From a marine gamma proteobacterium HTCC2143 (GTDB lineage Bacteria; Pseudomonadota; Gammaproteobacteria; Pseudomonadales; Dasaniaceae): DNA of 64,000 bases. The DNA is taken from assembly GCA_000169075.1 (NCBI GenBank), contig AAVT01000004.1:62001-126000 (forward strand), read 5' to 3'. The translations under genes were made by a program, and so were the position numbers. Shown piece after piece: positions 25,219 to 35,755 of this stretch (the stretch's first letter is position 1; every line of letters begins with the position of its first letter). The notes under the pieces were generated by a model. It made no database searches, was not told where the DNA came from, and saw only the letters and a list, made by a program, of their open reading frames with translations.

Positions 25219-25331
25219 GCATAGCGTTCCAGTGTTCAACGGCGTTTTATAATATCAGCTTCAAAGACGAAACCAAATCGGTGTAACGTCGACAGCAGCA
25301 AGTGACGAAAATTCTCGGGATCTTTGGGGTA

Positions 25332-25709
25332 TTAGACCTGGCAGATTGCGAAGAAAACCTTCAGTTCAACATGCTCGCCAAAACCTATTAAGGGCGTGTC
25401 TAATCTTATATATGCATCATCATTTTCTTTGTCTTGGGCGGCGCAAACTTCGTAATCCAACACAGCGTTTACAAATACAGATTTTGCATCTAATACAGTT
25501 ACACAGTCTGAGGTGCTTTCTTCGAAGTGCAAGAGGCACTCTTTGTTATCGGAATCGATCTCTATTTTAGTGACGGGCTGCGCATTTCCTAGCTGCTCGA
25601 CCTCACCCGATTCATCGACTTTGACTTTGAGAATATGCAGCTGAAAGTCATCGGCTATCACATGTTGAGATTCAAATTCCTGAAAAAGATCCCTAACAGA
25701 CTTACTCAC
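25332..25709 (-). CDS. Hypothetical acidic protein upstream of DUF2986 gene
   Basis: A 125-residue soluble protein, strongly acidic and mostly beta by pattern, with no signal peptide or membrane segment. I do not recognise the family. Its ATG lies 77 bases after the stop of the YegD-like chaperone gene on the same strand, so it may be a co-expressed partner of that chaperone. It could equally be an independent gene. Confidence 0.6.
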   Translation of the reverse strand: MSKSVRDLFQEFESQHVIADDFQLHILKVKVDESGEVEQLGNAQPVTKIEIDSDNKECLLHFEESTSDCVTVLDAKSVFVNAVLDYEVCAAQDKENDDAYIRLDTPLIGFGEHVELKVFFAICQV

Positions 25710-25786
25710 TAATTTATTCCTTTTTGGGGAGTAACGGTTAATAGCGGTGTATTGCTCAAAATTGACTGTTCATAAAAATCACTCAC

Positions 25787-27151
25787 TCAAGAAAACAGAC
25801 GCTGCGCCCAAGCAGTTAAGCCCGTTGCTACACTGCCGAAGTGGTCGCCATCAACTACGGGTATCGTTCCCAGTTTCTGTTCAATGGCCTGCCTAATGAT
25901 TGGTGATTTCGCTGAGCCCCCAGTAATATAGATGAGGTCCGGTTGCACCGCCGCCTGTCTGATCGCTTCCGTCATCAAGTCGGTGATAGAGGCCAGCGGT
26001 CGCTCTATCGCATGAGCAAATTGATTGCGGCTTATGGTACAGCTAAGTCCAGTCACTATCGAGTTTAGATCTAATGATGATCTGCTGCTGTCAGAGAGAG
26101 ATATTTTAGCCTGTTCGGCGCTGCGTAGGATGTGATGATTTTGTTTTTTATCTCTTAACGTAATAAAACGTCGCAGTAACTCTGGTTCGGTAGTGTCTAG
26201 CATCAATTGTTGCAGGCGTAATTCCGTCTGTTGACTGTTAAAATTGGCCTGAGCGCCAACATCGTTGGTCCTGACAGCATCCCAATAGGTGGCGGTGGGC
26301 ATAAGTAGCCCATTTTTTAAACTCGAATGCATGCCAAACAGAGGCATTAAATGTTTGCCCGCTAGTTGAATGTCCAAATCATTACCGCCAACTCGCTCAC
26401 CGCTATGACCGATAAAATCCTGTTGGCGTTCGGTGTTATTGCGATGACTGGGCCCCATGCGCACCATCGCACAGTCTGTGGTACCGCCGCCTATATCTAC
26501 GATAAGAACCGTTTTGTCATCAGAGAGTCGTGCTTCAAAATCTAGACCGGCTGCGATAGGTTCAAATAAAAATTCGACGGATTTAAAGCCTGCTCGCTGA
26601 GCTGATAGGGTCAAAATCGCGATAGCCTGGCGGTTGCTCTGTTCGGCATTCATTCCCTGAAAGTTAACCGGTCGGCCGATGACGGTATGAGTGATGGTTT
26701 TACCGAGATCTGTCTCTGCCCGCTGCTTAATATTTATCATCATTGCAGTGACGATATCTTCAAAAAACTGGATGTATTCCGACCGCAAACCACTGGCGCC
26801 TAAAAAAGATTTAGGTGATTTTAGAAAGTAGCCTTCTCCTGGCATGGATAGATATTGATCAAAGGCGTCCTGTCCAAAGAAGATACTTTGTTCCTCCGGT
26901 CGAATGTCATACTCAGTTCGTACGCTGCGTGCTTGGGCCATTGCCGGAGCGCGTAAACTGAGAAAGTTTTGCTGTAAAGCATCATCGGGGATCTGTTGGC
27001 CAACGTATTCACAAATCAATTCACGTTCTAGGGCATAGAGACTAGATGGCATCAACACTTGATTGTTGCCAATGGCCAATAGTCTAATGGTATTGTTGTC
27101 GACCACACCAACGGCACAATTTGACGTGCCGTAATCGAAACCTGCGTACAT
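25787..27151 (-). CDS. yegD: Hsp70-like ATPase, YegD family
   Basis: A 454-residue actin/Hsp70-fold ATPase without the substrate-binding and lid domains of DnaK, the size of E. coli YegD (about 450). Phosphate 1 motif is F-D-Y-G-T-S-N-C-A-V-G at 5-15, phosphate 2 is V-D-I-G-G-G-T-T-D near 221, and the adenosine motif is I-T-G-G-S-A-K-S-P near 412. YegD is a predicted chaperone of uncertain client. The gene is followed by the acidic hypothetical protein and preceded, 54 bases away on the same strand, by a thioesterase gene. Confidence 0.88.
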   Translation of the reverse strand: MYAGFDYGTSNCAVGVVDNNTIRLLAIGNNQVLMPSSLYALERELICEYVGQQIPDDALQQNFLSLRAPAMAQARSVRTEYDIRPEEQSIFFGQDAFDQYLSMPGEGYFLKSPKSFLGASGLRSEYIQFFEDIVTAMMINIKQRAETDLGKTITHTVIGRPVNFQGMNAEQSNRQAIAILTLSAQRAGFKSVEFLFEPIAAGLDFEARLSDDKTVLIVDIGGGTTDCAMVRMGPSHRNNTERQQDFIGHSGERVGGNDLDIQLAGKHLMPLFGMHSSLKNGLLMPTATYWDAVRTNDVGAQANFNSQQTELRLQQLMLDTTEPELLRRFITLRDKKQNHHILRSAEQAKISLSDSSRSSLDLNSIVTGLSCTISRNQFAHAIERPLASITDLMTEAIRQAAVQPDLIYITGGSAKSPIIRQAIEQKLGTIPVVDGDHFGSVATGLTAWAQRLFS

Positions 27152-27205
27152 ATAAAACCTTTATTAAGTTGCTGGATTACGCCATGAAAGCGTCTTTTTA
27201 TGGTC

Positions 27206-28006
27206 TTAATTAGACGGTAACAGAAGCGCAATTTGCCGCGATTGAGCCACCAAATGGCCGCTTTCATCCCAGAGATTGCCTGATTCGATGATTCTGCCGT
27301 CTTGTAAATCGTTAGTGGAAAATTCTCCTAAAATCCATCCTGATGAGGGTGCGCGCCTGACATGGACGGTCAGCTCGACAGTAGGAACCCAGCCGATGTT
27401 ACCAAACAATCCGAATACGGAGGGCGGAAACGCATCGCTAAACATCAACAGAGATAGGCAGTCGGGCGGACGTTGGTCTTTTAACCTAATCCAGCCAGAA
27501 ATTTTTGCTTGACCCGCCTGGCCCGCCAACGCTTGGTCGGGGTGTAGTCGTGTGTCCAGACGTTCACGAATGGGCAACTCCACCCCCTGTTGATCACCTG
27601 AACGCTGTATACATTGACCGGGAGAGGGTATCTGTGGCGCATTAAGCGTCAATGGCGGGTCAGTTAACACGCCGTCACCGGCCAGGCCGAATACGGCAAT
27701 GACGGTCAGCCTAGTTTTTCCATCTTGAATGAAATTGGCGCTGGCTGTGCCCATTGTTCTCCCGCGCCGGATAAGGTCTACTTCAACACGGCAGGCATTG
27801 TTTGATAATCCGGGGCGGAGATAGTGGGAAGTGACACTCACTGGGATCGGGAACTCTGGAAATAGCTGAGTTATGGCGCGCACGGTGACGGCCAATAGGT
27901 AACCACCATTAGGATTGTTACCAATATTCCATTGGTCGCTCAGCATTCCTTCCCAGCATGATTCATCAACCTGGACGAGGGTCGTTTCTGTATCAAAATC
28001 ACTCAT
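27206..28006 (-). CDS. Acyl-CoA thioesterase family protein (double hot-dog)
   Basis: A 266-residue protein with two hot-dog halves: N-N-P-N-G-G-Y-L-L-A-V near residue 29 and S-H-Y-L-R-P-G at about 59-65 in the first, and W-I-R-L-K-D-Q-R-P-P-D ... S-D-A-F-P-P in the second, the 4HBT_3/TesB-like pattern. It should hydrolyse acyl-CoA to free acid and CoA. It sits before the YegD-like gene on the same strand. The TetR gene lies in the opposite direction 426 bases away and may regulate it; this is a guess. Confidence 0.82.
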   Translation of the reverse strand: MSDFDTETTLVQVDESCWEGMLSDQWNIGNNPNGGYLLAVTVRAITQLFPEFPIPVSVTSHYLRPGLSNNACRVEVDLIRRGRTMGTASANFIQDGKTRLTVIAVFGLAGDGVLTDPPLTLNAPQIPSPGQCIQRSGDQQGVELPIRERLDTRLHPDQALAGQAGQAKISGWIRLKDQRPPDCLSLLMFSDAFPPSVFGLFGNIGWVPTVELTVHVRRAPSSGWILGEFSTNDLQDGRIIESGNLWDESGHLVAQSRQIALLLPSN

Positions 28007-28432
28007 GGAGCGTCTCGTAGTTTTTTAGATGAGTTATTGGCAAACGCTGCGACCGAGTTACGCCAAATCTTGGTTTAGCACCATTCGATTGCTTGCCTTT
28101 GATACCGCTTTTTTAACGATAAAAATCGGCAAGAGAGCAATTTTTTCGGGTGCTAATATTACCCCATTAACCACTCGGATAGTAAAGCAGAATGAGGCAG
28201 AAACTTAAGATGTCGCCTAACTACGTCGATGCGAGCGATGCTAATTTTCTTTTTATCGGTTCTGATGCGGGTCTTACCATAAATCTGCACAGGCGCAATA
28301 AGCCATCGAAGGACTTTAGAGCACCGATAAGCGCTCACAGTAACGCTTAGGTTATAATAATATAAATTACATGTAATTATAGGTACCTCTATGCCATCAT
28401 AGAGATTGTCCGTTGAATTAAAATGATGTGTT
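28007..28432. other. Divergent intergenic region between thioesterase and TetR genes
   Basis: It holds both promoters and a perfect 14-bp palindrome (listed separately) 55 bases before the TetR start. A minus-strand open frame at 28159-28623 crosses into the TetR gene and is not convincing. Confidence 0.5.
28365..28378. promoter_or_regulatory. Palindromic operator candidate for the TetR regulator
   Basis: AATTACATGTAATT is a perfect 14-bp palindrome within an AT-rich, promoter-like stretch 54 bases before the TetR start codon. TetR proteins bind such palindromes at their own promoters. The match of position and symmetry is the only evidence. Confidence 0.4.
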
Positions 28433-29020
28433 ATGTCGAAACCACAACTGATTGAAAATACTGATGGTCGTAGAATGCGCACGGAGCGCAGTCGGCAGGC
28501 AATAATAGAAGCCACGTTAGCGCTTACGAAGGAGGGTAACCTTATACCCACTGCGCAAGCTATTGCAGAGCGCGCAGGAGTTGGAATCCGTTCTTTTTTC
28601 CGCCACTTTGCGGACATGGACACCCTATTTAGCGCTGCTGATGAGCAAAGTCGCGAGCAGTATGAATCTCTTTTTCGCGGTGGCGAAAGGAGTGGGGCAC
28701 TGCAAGAGCGTATTCTTCACGCGGTGCAACGTCGTGCTGCTGGGTACGAGGCTGAGGCCAATGCTATTCTGTCGACTGCGGCTCAACTATGGCGTTCCAA
28801 AGTGCTTAGAAAAAACTACGCGCATTATCAAAAAGCGCTTCTCAAAGACCTTGATAACTGGTTGCCTGAACTGAAAAATATTTCGCGCAGCAAACGGGAA
28901 GCCGTGGATGCCGTCGCCTCATTCGAGATGTGGCATCGCTTGCGATACCACCAGGGCATGAGCAAGACAGCTTCAATTGAGCTCATTATTGAGTTGATAG
29001 GTCAACTGATAAAAGATTGA
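28433..29020 (+). CDS. TetR family transcriptional regulator
   Basis: A 195-residue regulator. Residues about 18-65 form the TetR helix-turn-helix: R-Q-A-I-I-E-A-T-L-A-L, then I-A-E-R-A-G-V-G-I-R-S-F-F-R-H-F-A-D-M. The C-terminal ligand domain is unassigned. It diverges from a thioesterase gene and precedes a broken acyl-CoA dehydrogenase, so acyl-CoA or fatty-acid-type signals are plausible. The ATG has no clear ribosome-binding site. Confidence 0.88.
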   Translation: MSKPQLIENTDGRRMRTERSRQAIIEATLALTKEGNLIPTAQAIAERAGVGIRSFFRHFADMDTLFSAADEQSREQYESLFRGGERSGALQERILHAVQRRAAGYEAEANAILSTAAQLWRSKVLRKNYAHYQKALLKDLDNWLPELKNISRSKREAVDAVASFEMWHRLRYHQGMSKTASIELIIELIGQLIKD

Positions 29021-29108
29021 TCGCGCTATCCCGCCATCGCCGCACGCTCTAGCTCATCACCAAGCCATTTTATAATTGGGCTCCCCTAAGGTGGTTGCGG
29101 ATTATTTA

Positions 29109-29133
29109 AATATGGCATAATCTGTGCCATATT
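29109..29133. repeat. 9-bp inverted repeat followed by a T-run
   Basis: AATATGGCA (29109-29117) and TGCCATATT (29125-29133) flank a 7-nt spacer, and GA then six T follow on the plus strand. It may be the Rho-independent terminator of the TetR gene (88 bases upstream) or an operator. The rest of 29021-29319 holds nothing I can name apart from a weak 60-codon frame. Confidence 0.5.
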
Positions 29134-29319
29134 GATTTTTTGCACCTAATGATGAGCGCAAAATATGGGCAGAGTTGTTTCCTCTCGTTTCCTCCATGGT
29201 CGTGCAGGGCTTGTTACTAAATACGGCCAAGACGCGCGGGGCATCGCTGCCGGCCTAGGTCGGAATACGCAACTATTTGATAGCTCCGAATTAATTCTAG
29301 ACGAACGAGATTTCAATAG

Positions 29320-29562
29320 ACTGCTGAAACGTGCGCGCTGGCGTTGAAGGTAATGGTGGGTAGGGCCGGCCGAAAAATTGGCGGTGAGGGTATCCAGATG
29401 CACGGTGGCGTGGGAATGACTGACGAACTCGCGGTAGGTTTTTATGTTAAGTGGCCGATGATTGCCAATACCTTGTTTGGAAACGCCGACTATCAGCAGC
29501 AGCGTTTCACTGCTCTAGTAAACGCTTCCTCAGAAGTGAAAATGGCGTCAGGGGCTGCATGA
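29320..29562 (+). pseudogene. 3' remnant of an acyl-CoA dehydrogenase gene
   Basis: The frame encodes the last part of an acyl-CoA dehydrogenase: K-V-M-V-G-R-A-G-R-K-I-G-G-E-G-I-Q-M-H-G-G-V-G-M-T-D-E is the conserved helix-loop that binds FAD and leads to the catalytic end of the family. A stop codon at 29317-29319 precedes it in frame, and the remaining 300 or so residues are missing. So most of the gene was deleted, leaving about 75 codons. It lies between the TetR gene and an unknown anchored protein. Expression as a functional enzyme is not possible. Confidence 0.8.
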
Positions 29563-29608
29563 TAGCAGTCTTCATTTCGGCTCATAGCCCGCGAAAGGTA
29601 TTTAGAAT

Positions 29609-30301
29609 ATGAAAAAAATACTACTCCTTTTAGCGCTTGTTATCACTGGCCTATTTCTGTTCTTTTTTTGGTTGATGTTTTTATCCGCACGGCCGCCATT
29701 GATGACCGATCCCGCAGCTCTCGCAGGCGATGGTAGTTCCCTCAACTATTGCGAGTTACCCGTGTTAGAAGGCACCGGAAAGATGGCAGCGGACATTCCC
29801 AAAGGTAATACGCCCGGTTGTGGCTATGATCATTTCCCGCTGCCGATCTTAGCAGAGTGCCGCGAACCGCTACCCAAAGGAGCTGCGGATATTCGTGGCC
29901 TCTGGCGTGCGGTAAGCGGAGAAATTGGTCATGTGGAGCGCGTAGAGCAGTGTGGTTCGCGTGTTGTGATTACCACTGCTGGCATTATTCATGACGGTGG
30001 GCCTAATAGCAGTGTTGAGGCAGTAGGTTTAAATTCAAATGATACTGAGGGCTCTGTGCTATTCACGGTTGGAGAAAAAGAGTATTGCGGTCGCACCTCA
30101 GCCAGCATGATATGGAATGACGGCGTGTTGGATTTTCATGCATTCGGTTGGGGGCCTGTGGTCGTGCGGCGTTATCTTGAGGGTGCGCAGTTGGTATGGG
30201 AATACGCTGATGGGAGCACTACCTACATGGACCGGATCTGTACACTGCCACCAGACCACAAGGTACCAAAGCCAAGAGGCCGACGTTACTCGATCTTCTA
30301 A
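29609..30301 (+). CDS. Membrane-anchored periplasmic protein of unknown function
   Basis: A 230-residue protein with a very hydrophobic N-terminal segment (about 5-26) that acts as anchor or uncleaved signal. The rest is hydrophilic with seven cysteines, probably disulfide-bonded in the periplasm. I recognise no family. The middle part (G-A-A-D-I-R-G-L-W-R-A-V-S-G) and later beta-rich segments resemble a lipocalin-like ligand-binding fold, but this is only an impression. It follows the acyl-CoA dehydrogenase remnant and converges with the repeat lipoprotein gene. Confidence 0.6.
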   Translation: MKKILLLLALVITGLFLFFFWLMFLSARPPLMTDPAALAGDGSSLNYCELPVLEGTGKMAADIPKGNTPGCGYDHFPLPILAECREPLPKGAADIRGLWRAVSGEIGHVERVEQCGSRVVITTAGIIHDGGPNSSVEAVGLNSNDTEGSVLFTVGEKEYCGRTSASMIWNDGVLDFHAFGWGPVVVRRYLEGAQLVWEYADGSTTYMDRICTLPPDHKVPKPRGRRYSIF

Positions 30302-30378
30302 TCCCCCGTTAGCAAGGGCCTTGATAGCGCTATAAGCGAGTGTCAGGCTAGTCTTGGGCCATAAAGGTCTCGCTGAGA

Positions 30379-32562
<2,184 letters not shown>

Positions 32563-33043
32563 GGACGTTATCCTGTGAGAATTGTGTCGGCCCAGTCGCA
32601 TTCAGTGACGGTGAAAATTTATGCCGGAGATTGATTTCCCATAGGGACTGATGGTAGGGCCACTAAAACAATTGCACAAGTCTTTAACGTTGTTCGCGTG
32701 AGCAATTTTCTGCAGGTGTGATGGCCGTCACGGCGGATGTGTTGTGCAGGTATCGCTTTGTGTATCGCTTAGGCTCTTCAATGGCATAAAAACGCTAGTT
32801 TACAGAGAATGTATATCTAACGTTGATTGGAAAAATAGGTGTTTTTATAGCGGCGCTGCTGCTCGGCGGTGTTATTTGCGCTTAGGGCCAGCGCTTAACC
32901 GGAGTACTTAAAGTACACGCTAAAAATGACTGATTCAGTGGTTTATCAAAAACCCGATCTAACACATCGATGATGTAAATCATGGCTGGGCGTTGCTTGG
33001 CGAGAGATTATTAGACTGAAATTTACCCTGTCTGGAGACGATG
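32563..33043. other. Divergent intergenic region, about 480 bp
   Basis: It separates the repeat lipoprotein (-) from the cytochrome lipoprotein (+). It holds a short direct repeat GTATCGCTT (near 32750-32770) and a small palindrome around 32903-32916 (GTACTTAAAGTAC). No gene is recognised. Confidence 0.4.
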
Positions 33044-33595
33044 ATGGTTATTATTGGACGGATCTTTCGATCACTATTTTATACGGGTCTTGTCGCGCTG
33101 TTGATAGCCTGCGGGTCCGGTGAAAACGCAATCTCGATACCCCCGGTTGCACCCTCAGTTGAACCGGGAAAAACAGCCCTTAAGCGGTTGCCGGTTTCGT
33201 ATAATGACGTTATGGTCTCGCTGATTAATGAGGCCGCAGATCCGATCTGGAGAGCAGGGTGGAAAACGCCTGAAACCGATCGAGACTGGCGGCAACTGGA
33301 GCACCGTGCAAGGCAGTTGAAACTTGCAGGTGCATTGCTCTCCCAGCCAGGTAGCGGTCCAATTGATCAGCAGTGGTCCTTGCGTCCGGAATGGAACAAA
33401 TGGGCCGCCCAATTAGTGGTATCCGGTGATGCTGCCATTAAGGCGATTGACGCCCGTAACCGTGAGGGTGTGAGCAGGGCTGGTGATACGATGGTAGCCG
33501 TTTGTGAAGGATGTCATCTCGATTTTAAACCCGATATTCCGACCGGGGGGAAGTATGGCGATTTAGCGCCGTTGTCTGTAAATGACCGAGAGTAG
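33044..33595 (+). CDS. Cytochrome c lipoprotein with C-terminal heme site (class II-like)
   Basis: A protein of about 183 residues. A signal peptide ends in a lipobox L-I-A-C, so it is probably anchored in a membrane by lipid. A single heme motif C-E-G-C-H lies about 30 residues from the C-terminus, the position seen in cytochromes c' and other four-helix class II cytochromes, and the central part is rich in helix-forming residues with Trp. GGAG at 33034-33037 suits the second ATG at 33044 better than the first at 33041. Its redox partner is unknown. Confidence 0.78.
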   Translation: MVIIGRIFRSLFYTGLVALLIACGSGENAISIPPVAPSVEPGKTALKRLPVSYNDVMVSLINEAADPIWRAGWKTPETDRDWRQLEHRARQLKLAGALLSQPGSGPIDQQWSLRPEWNKWAAQLVVSGDAAIKAIDARNREGVSRAGDTMVAVCEGCHLDFKPDIPTGGKYGDLAPLSVNDRE

Positions 33596-33960
33596 CTAGG
33601 CGTCTGTCGATCCACTTGTAAACTAAGGGCAGCCGTTTTATGGTTTAAAAATAGAAACCGATGGCGGTTGCCAGGACTAAGCAATACGATGTACGTGAGT
33701 CAGGTAGACCACAGGCCAATGGGATTAATGACAAGGGAGAAGAAGTTCCTATTACTGGTCTGATGGTTGAAGAATCTATGAAGGGAGTCAAACTCAATCG
33801 ATAGGGGCACATGCCGGCTTCAATTGAGTGATTACTAATGACATACTGGGAGCCTTGGAAGACTAAGCGTTGATGCAATTACTCCAAATGTTCGATCACT
33901 AAATTCTGCTGTAAATTGATGGCGCGTTATTGGCGCAAAAGTTGTCTTGTTAAAAAATAC

Positions 33961-33989
33961 TTGACGGTTAAAAAAAGTTTGCCTGATAT
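33961..33989 (+). promoter_or_regulatory. Candidate sigma-70 promoter of recA
   Basis: TTGACG at 33961-33966 serves as the -35 box; TGATAT at 33984-33989 (17-base spacer) or the overlapping TATACT at 33987 could be the -10. The LexA box overlaps the -10 end, so repressor binding would block polymerase. Confidence 0.6.
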
Positions 33990-34008
33990 ACTGTTTATGT
34001 GTACAGTA
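33989..34008. promoter_or_regulatory. LexA binding site (SOS box) of recA
   Basis: The 20-base element begins TACTG and ends CAGTA with a ten-base AT-rich centre, matching the gammaproteobacterial LexA consensus in every conserved position. It lies about 140 bases before recA and overlaps its promoter, so recA is SOS-induced. Confidence 0.93.
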
Positions 34009-34150
34009 CTTCTAAATCGGGCACCACCTCGATAAATATGAATTGGGTTCCCGCCGCGGCGACAGGTTTTTAGTGATAGTAAATAACTATAACGTCTGAG
34101 TCATCGTGCCCAATTATTGTATTTAGCCTTGTGATAGAGAGAGAATGATT

Positions 34151-35203
34151 ATGGACACTAACAAAGAAAAAGCGCTTCAAGCCGCACTTGCCCAGATTGA
34201 GCGGCAGTTTGGTAAAGGTTCGATCATGAAAATGGGAGAGGAGGCGAGAGAAGCTATTCCTGCCATTTCTACTGGTTCATTGGGCTTGGATGTTGCTCTG
34301 GGAATAGGTGGTTTACCGAAAGGTCGGATCGTTGAAATTTATGGGCCAGAGTCCTCTGGTAAAACAACGCTGACGTTAAGTGTGATTGCCGAAGCGCAAA
34401 AAGCAGGAGCAACCTGTGCTTTCATCGACGCGGAACATGCACTTGATCCTGGTTACGCCGAGAAGTTGGGGGTGAATATTGATGATATGTTGGTGTCTCA
34501 ACCTGATACGGGTGAACAGGCATTGGAAATTACCGATATGTTGGTTCGCTCCGGATCGGTTGATGTCATCGTTGTTGACTCGGTTGCAGCATTAACACCC
34601 AAAGCAGAAATTGAGGGTGACATTGGCGATTCTCACATGGGCTTGGCAGCACGAATGATGTCTCAAGCGATGAGAAAAATGACCGGGAACATTAAGAATG
34701 CTAATTGTTTGGTAATCTTTATCAATCAGATTCGTATGAAAATTGGCGTGATGTTTGGTAGCCCGGAGACAACAACGGGAGGTAACGCGCTAAAGTTTTA
34801 CGCCTCAGTTCGTTTGGATATCCGTCGTACCGGTGCGGTTAAAGACGGCGACGAAATTGTTGGCAATGAAACACGGGTTAAGGTTGTTAAGAACAAAGTA
34901 GCACCACCCTTTAAACAGGCTGAATTCCAGATTTTATACGGTAAAGGCATTTACCGTATGGGTGAAGTAATAGACCTCGGTGTAAAGCAAGGACTGGTTG
35001 ATAAAGCGGGTGCCTGGTATGCCTACAATGGTAATAAAATTGGTCAGGGTAAGGCGAATGCTGCGAAGTTTTTGTTAGACAACCCTGACATTGCAAGCGT
35101 TATCGAAGGCAAAATTCGGCAGGAGTTGCTAGGAAGCAAGAAGTCTCCTGATCTGCAGGTTGTTGAAGCCTCGCTTGATGGTGCTGCAGAAGTCGCCGAG
35201 TAA
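34151..35203 (+). CDS. recA: RecA recombinase
   Basis: A 350-residue recombinase that forms filaments on single-stranded DNA, exchanges strands and triggers LexA cleavage. Walker A is G-P-E-S-S-G-K-T-T near residue 64, Walker B V-D-V-I-V-V-D-S, and the DNA-binding loops ([10 protein letters not shown] and the [15 protein letters not shown] segment) are intact. An in-frame ATG at 34145 gives two extra residues; 34151 has the better spacing from the GAGAGA tract. recX follows after 30 bases. Confidence 0.97.
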   Translation: MDTNKEKALQAALAQIERQFGKGSIMKMGEEAREAIPAISTGSLGLDVALGIGGLPKGRIVEIYGPESSGKTTLTLSVIAEAQKAGATCAFIDAEHALDPGYAEKLGVNIDDMLVSQPDTGEQALEITDMLVRSGSVDVIVVDSVAALTPKAEIEGDIGDSHMGLAARMMSQAMRKMTGNIKNANCLVIFINQIRMKIGVMFGSPETTTGGNALKFYASVRLDIRRTGAVKDGDEIVGNETRVKVVKNKVAPPFKQAEFQILYGKGIYRMGEVIDLGVKQGLVDKAGAWYAYNGNKIGQGKANAAKFLLDNPDIASVIEGKIRQELLGSKKSPDLQVVEASLDGAAEVAE

Positions 35204-35233
35204 GCGAACTGCTTATTCACATCCGGTTGTTGG

Positions 35234-35716
35234 ATGAAAATCGCTCTTAACATACGGCGAGCAGCTATGGATTTACTAGCTCGCCGTGAGCACGCTTGCC
35301 ATGAGCTTGCCTCCAAGCTGTCCAGAAAGTTTTCCCCCTTTATAGAGTCAGACGATTGTCCGCTGTCGTCAGATCAGTTTCACGATCTTATCGTCGAGCA
35401 AATACAAAGACTGACAGAAGAAAATTTGCAGAGCGATGAACGCTTTGTGGAGTCTTTTATCAACGGTCGAAAAACTCAGGGAAAGGGTCCTCTGCGTATT
35501 CGCCAAGAGCTGGAGCAGCGACGTGTCTCATCAGAGCTAATCGAGGCGTATCTTGATGAAAGTGATGAACAGTGGCAGGAGTTGGCAAGACAAGTCTATC
35601 AGCGAAAGTATGGGTCCGCCGATGCGGTAGCCTACCAAGAAAAATCAAAACGATTGCGATTTATGCAGTACCGCGGATTCTCTCTAGGCATCATCTTCTC
35701 CCTGATCAATGAATAG
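35234..35716 (+). CDS. recX: RecX regulatory protein
   Basis: A 160-residue helical-repeat protein that caps and disassembles RecA filaments. The family pattern is present: A-M-D-L-L-A-R-R-E-H-A-C-H-E-L near the start, D-E-R-F-V-E-S-F-I-N-G-R in the middle, G-P-L-R-I-R-Q-E-L and R-F-M-Q-Y-R-G-F near the end. It sits in its usual place 30 bases after recA and is likely co-transcribed from the SOS promoter. Confidence 0.95.
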   Translation: MKIALNIRRAAMDLLARREHACHELASKLSRKFSPFIESDDCPLSSDQFHDLIVEQIQRLTEENLQSDERFVESFINGRKTQGKGPLRIRQELEQRRVSSELIEAYLDESDEQWQELARQVYQRKYGSADAVAYQEKSKRLRFMQYRGFSLGIIFSLINE

Positions 35717-35755
35717 ACGATGCCTTTTGAATATCCGCTTCTTGAGTCTGAACCG

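Larger units (their letters stand above)
33596..34150. other. recA upstream region, 555 bp
   Basis: The first 350 bases carry nothing I can name. The last 200 hold the recA promoter and LexA site, listed separately. Confidence 0.5.

Noticed and set aside
28159..28623. 154-codon minus-strand frame overlapping the TetR start
   Set aside because: It runs antisense through the TetR helix-turn-helix, which is clearly real.
29165..29347. 60-codon frame directly before the acyl-CoA dehydrogenase remnant
   Set aside because: No family match; probably deletion-junction sequence. It could be the start of a broken gene, but I cannot support this.
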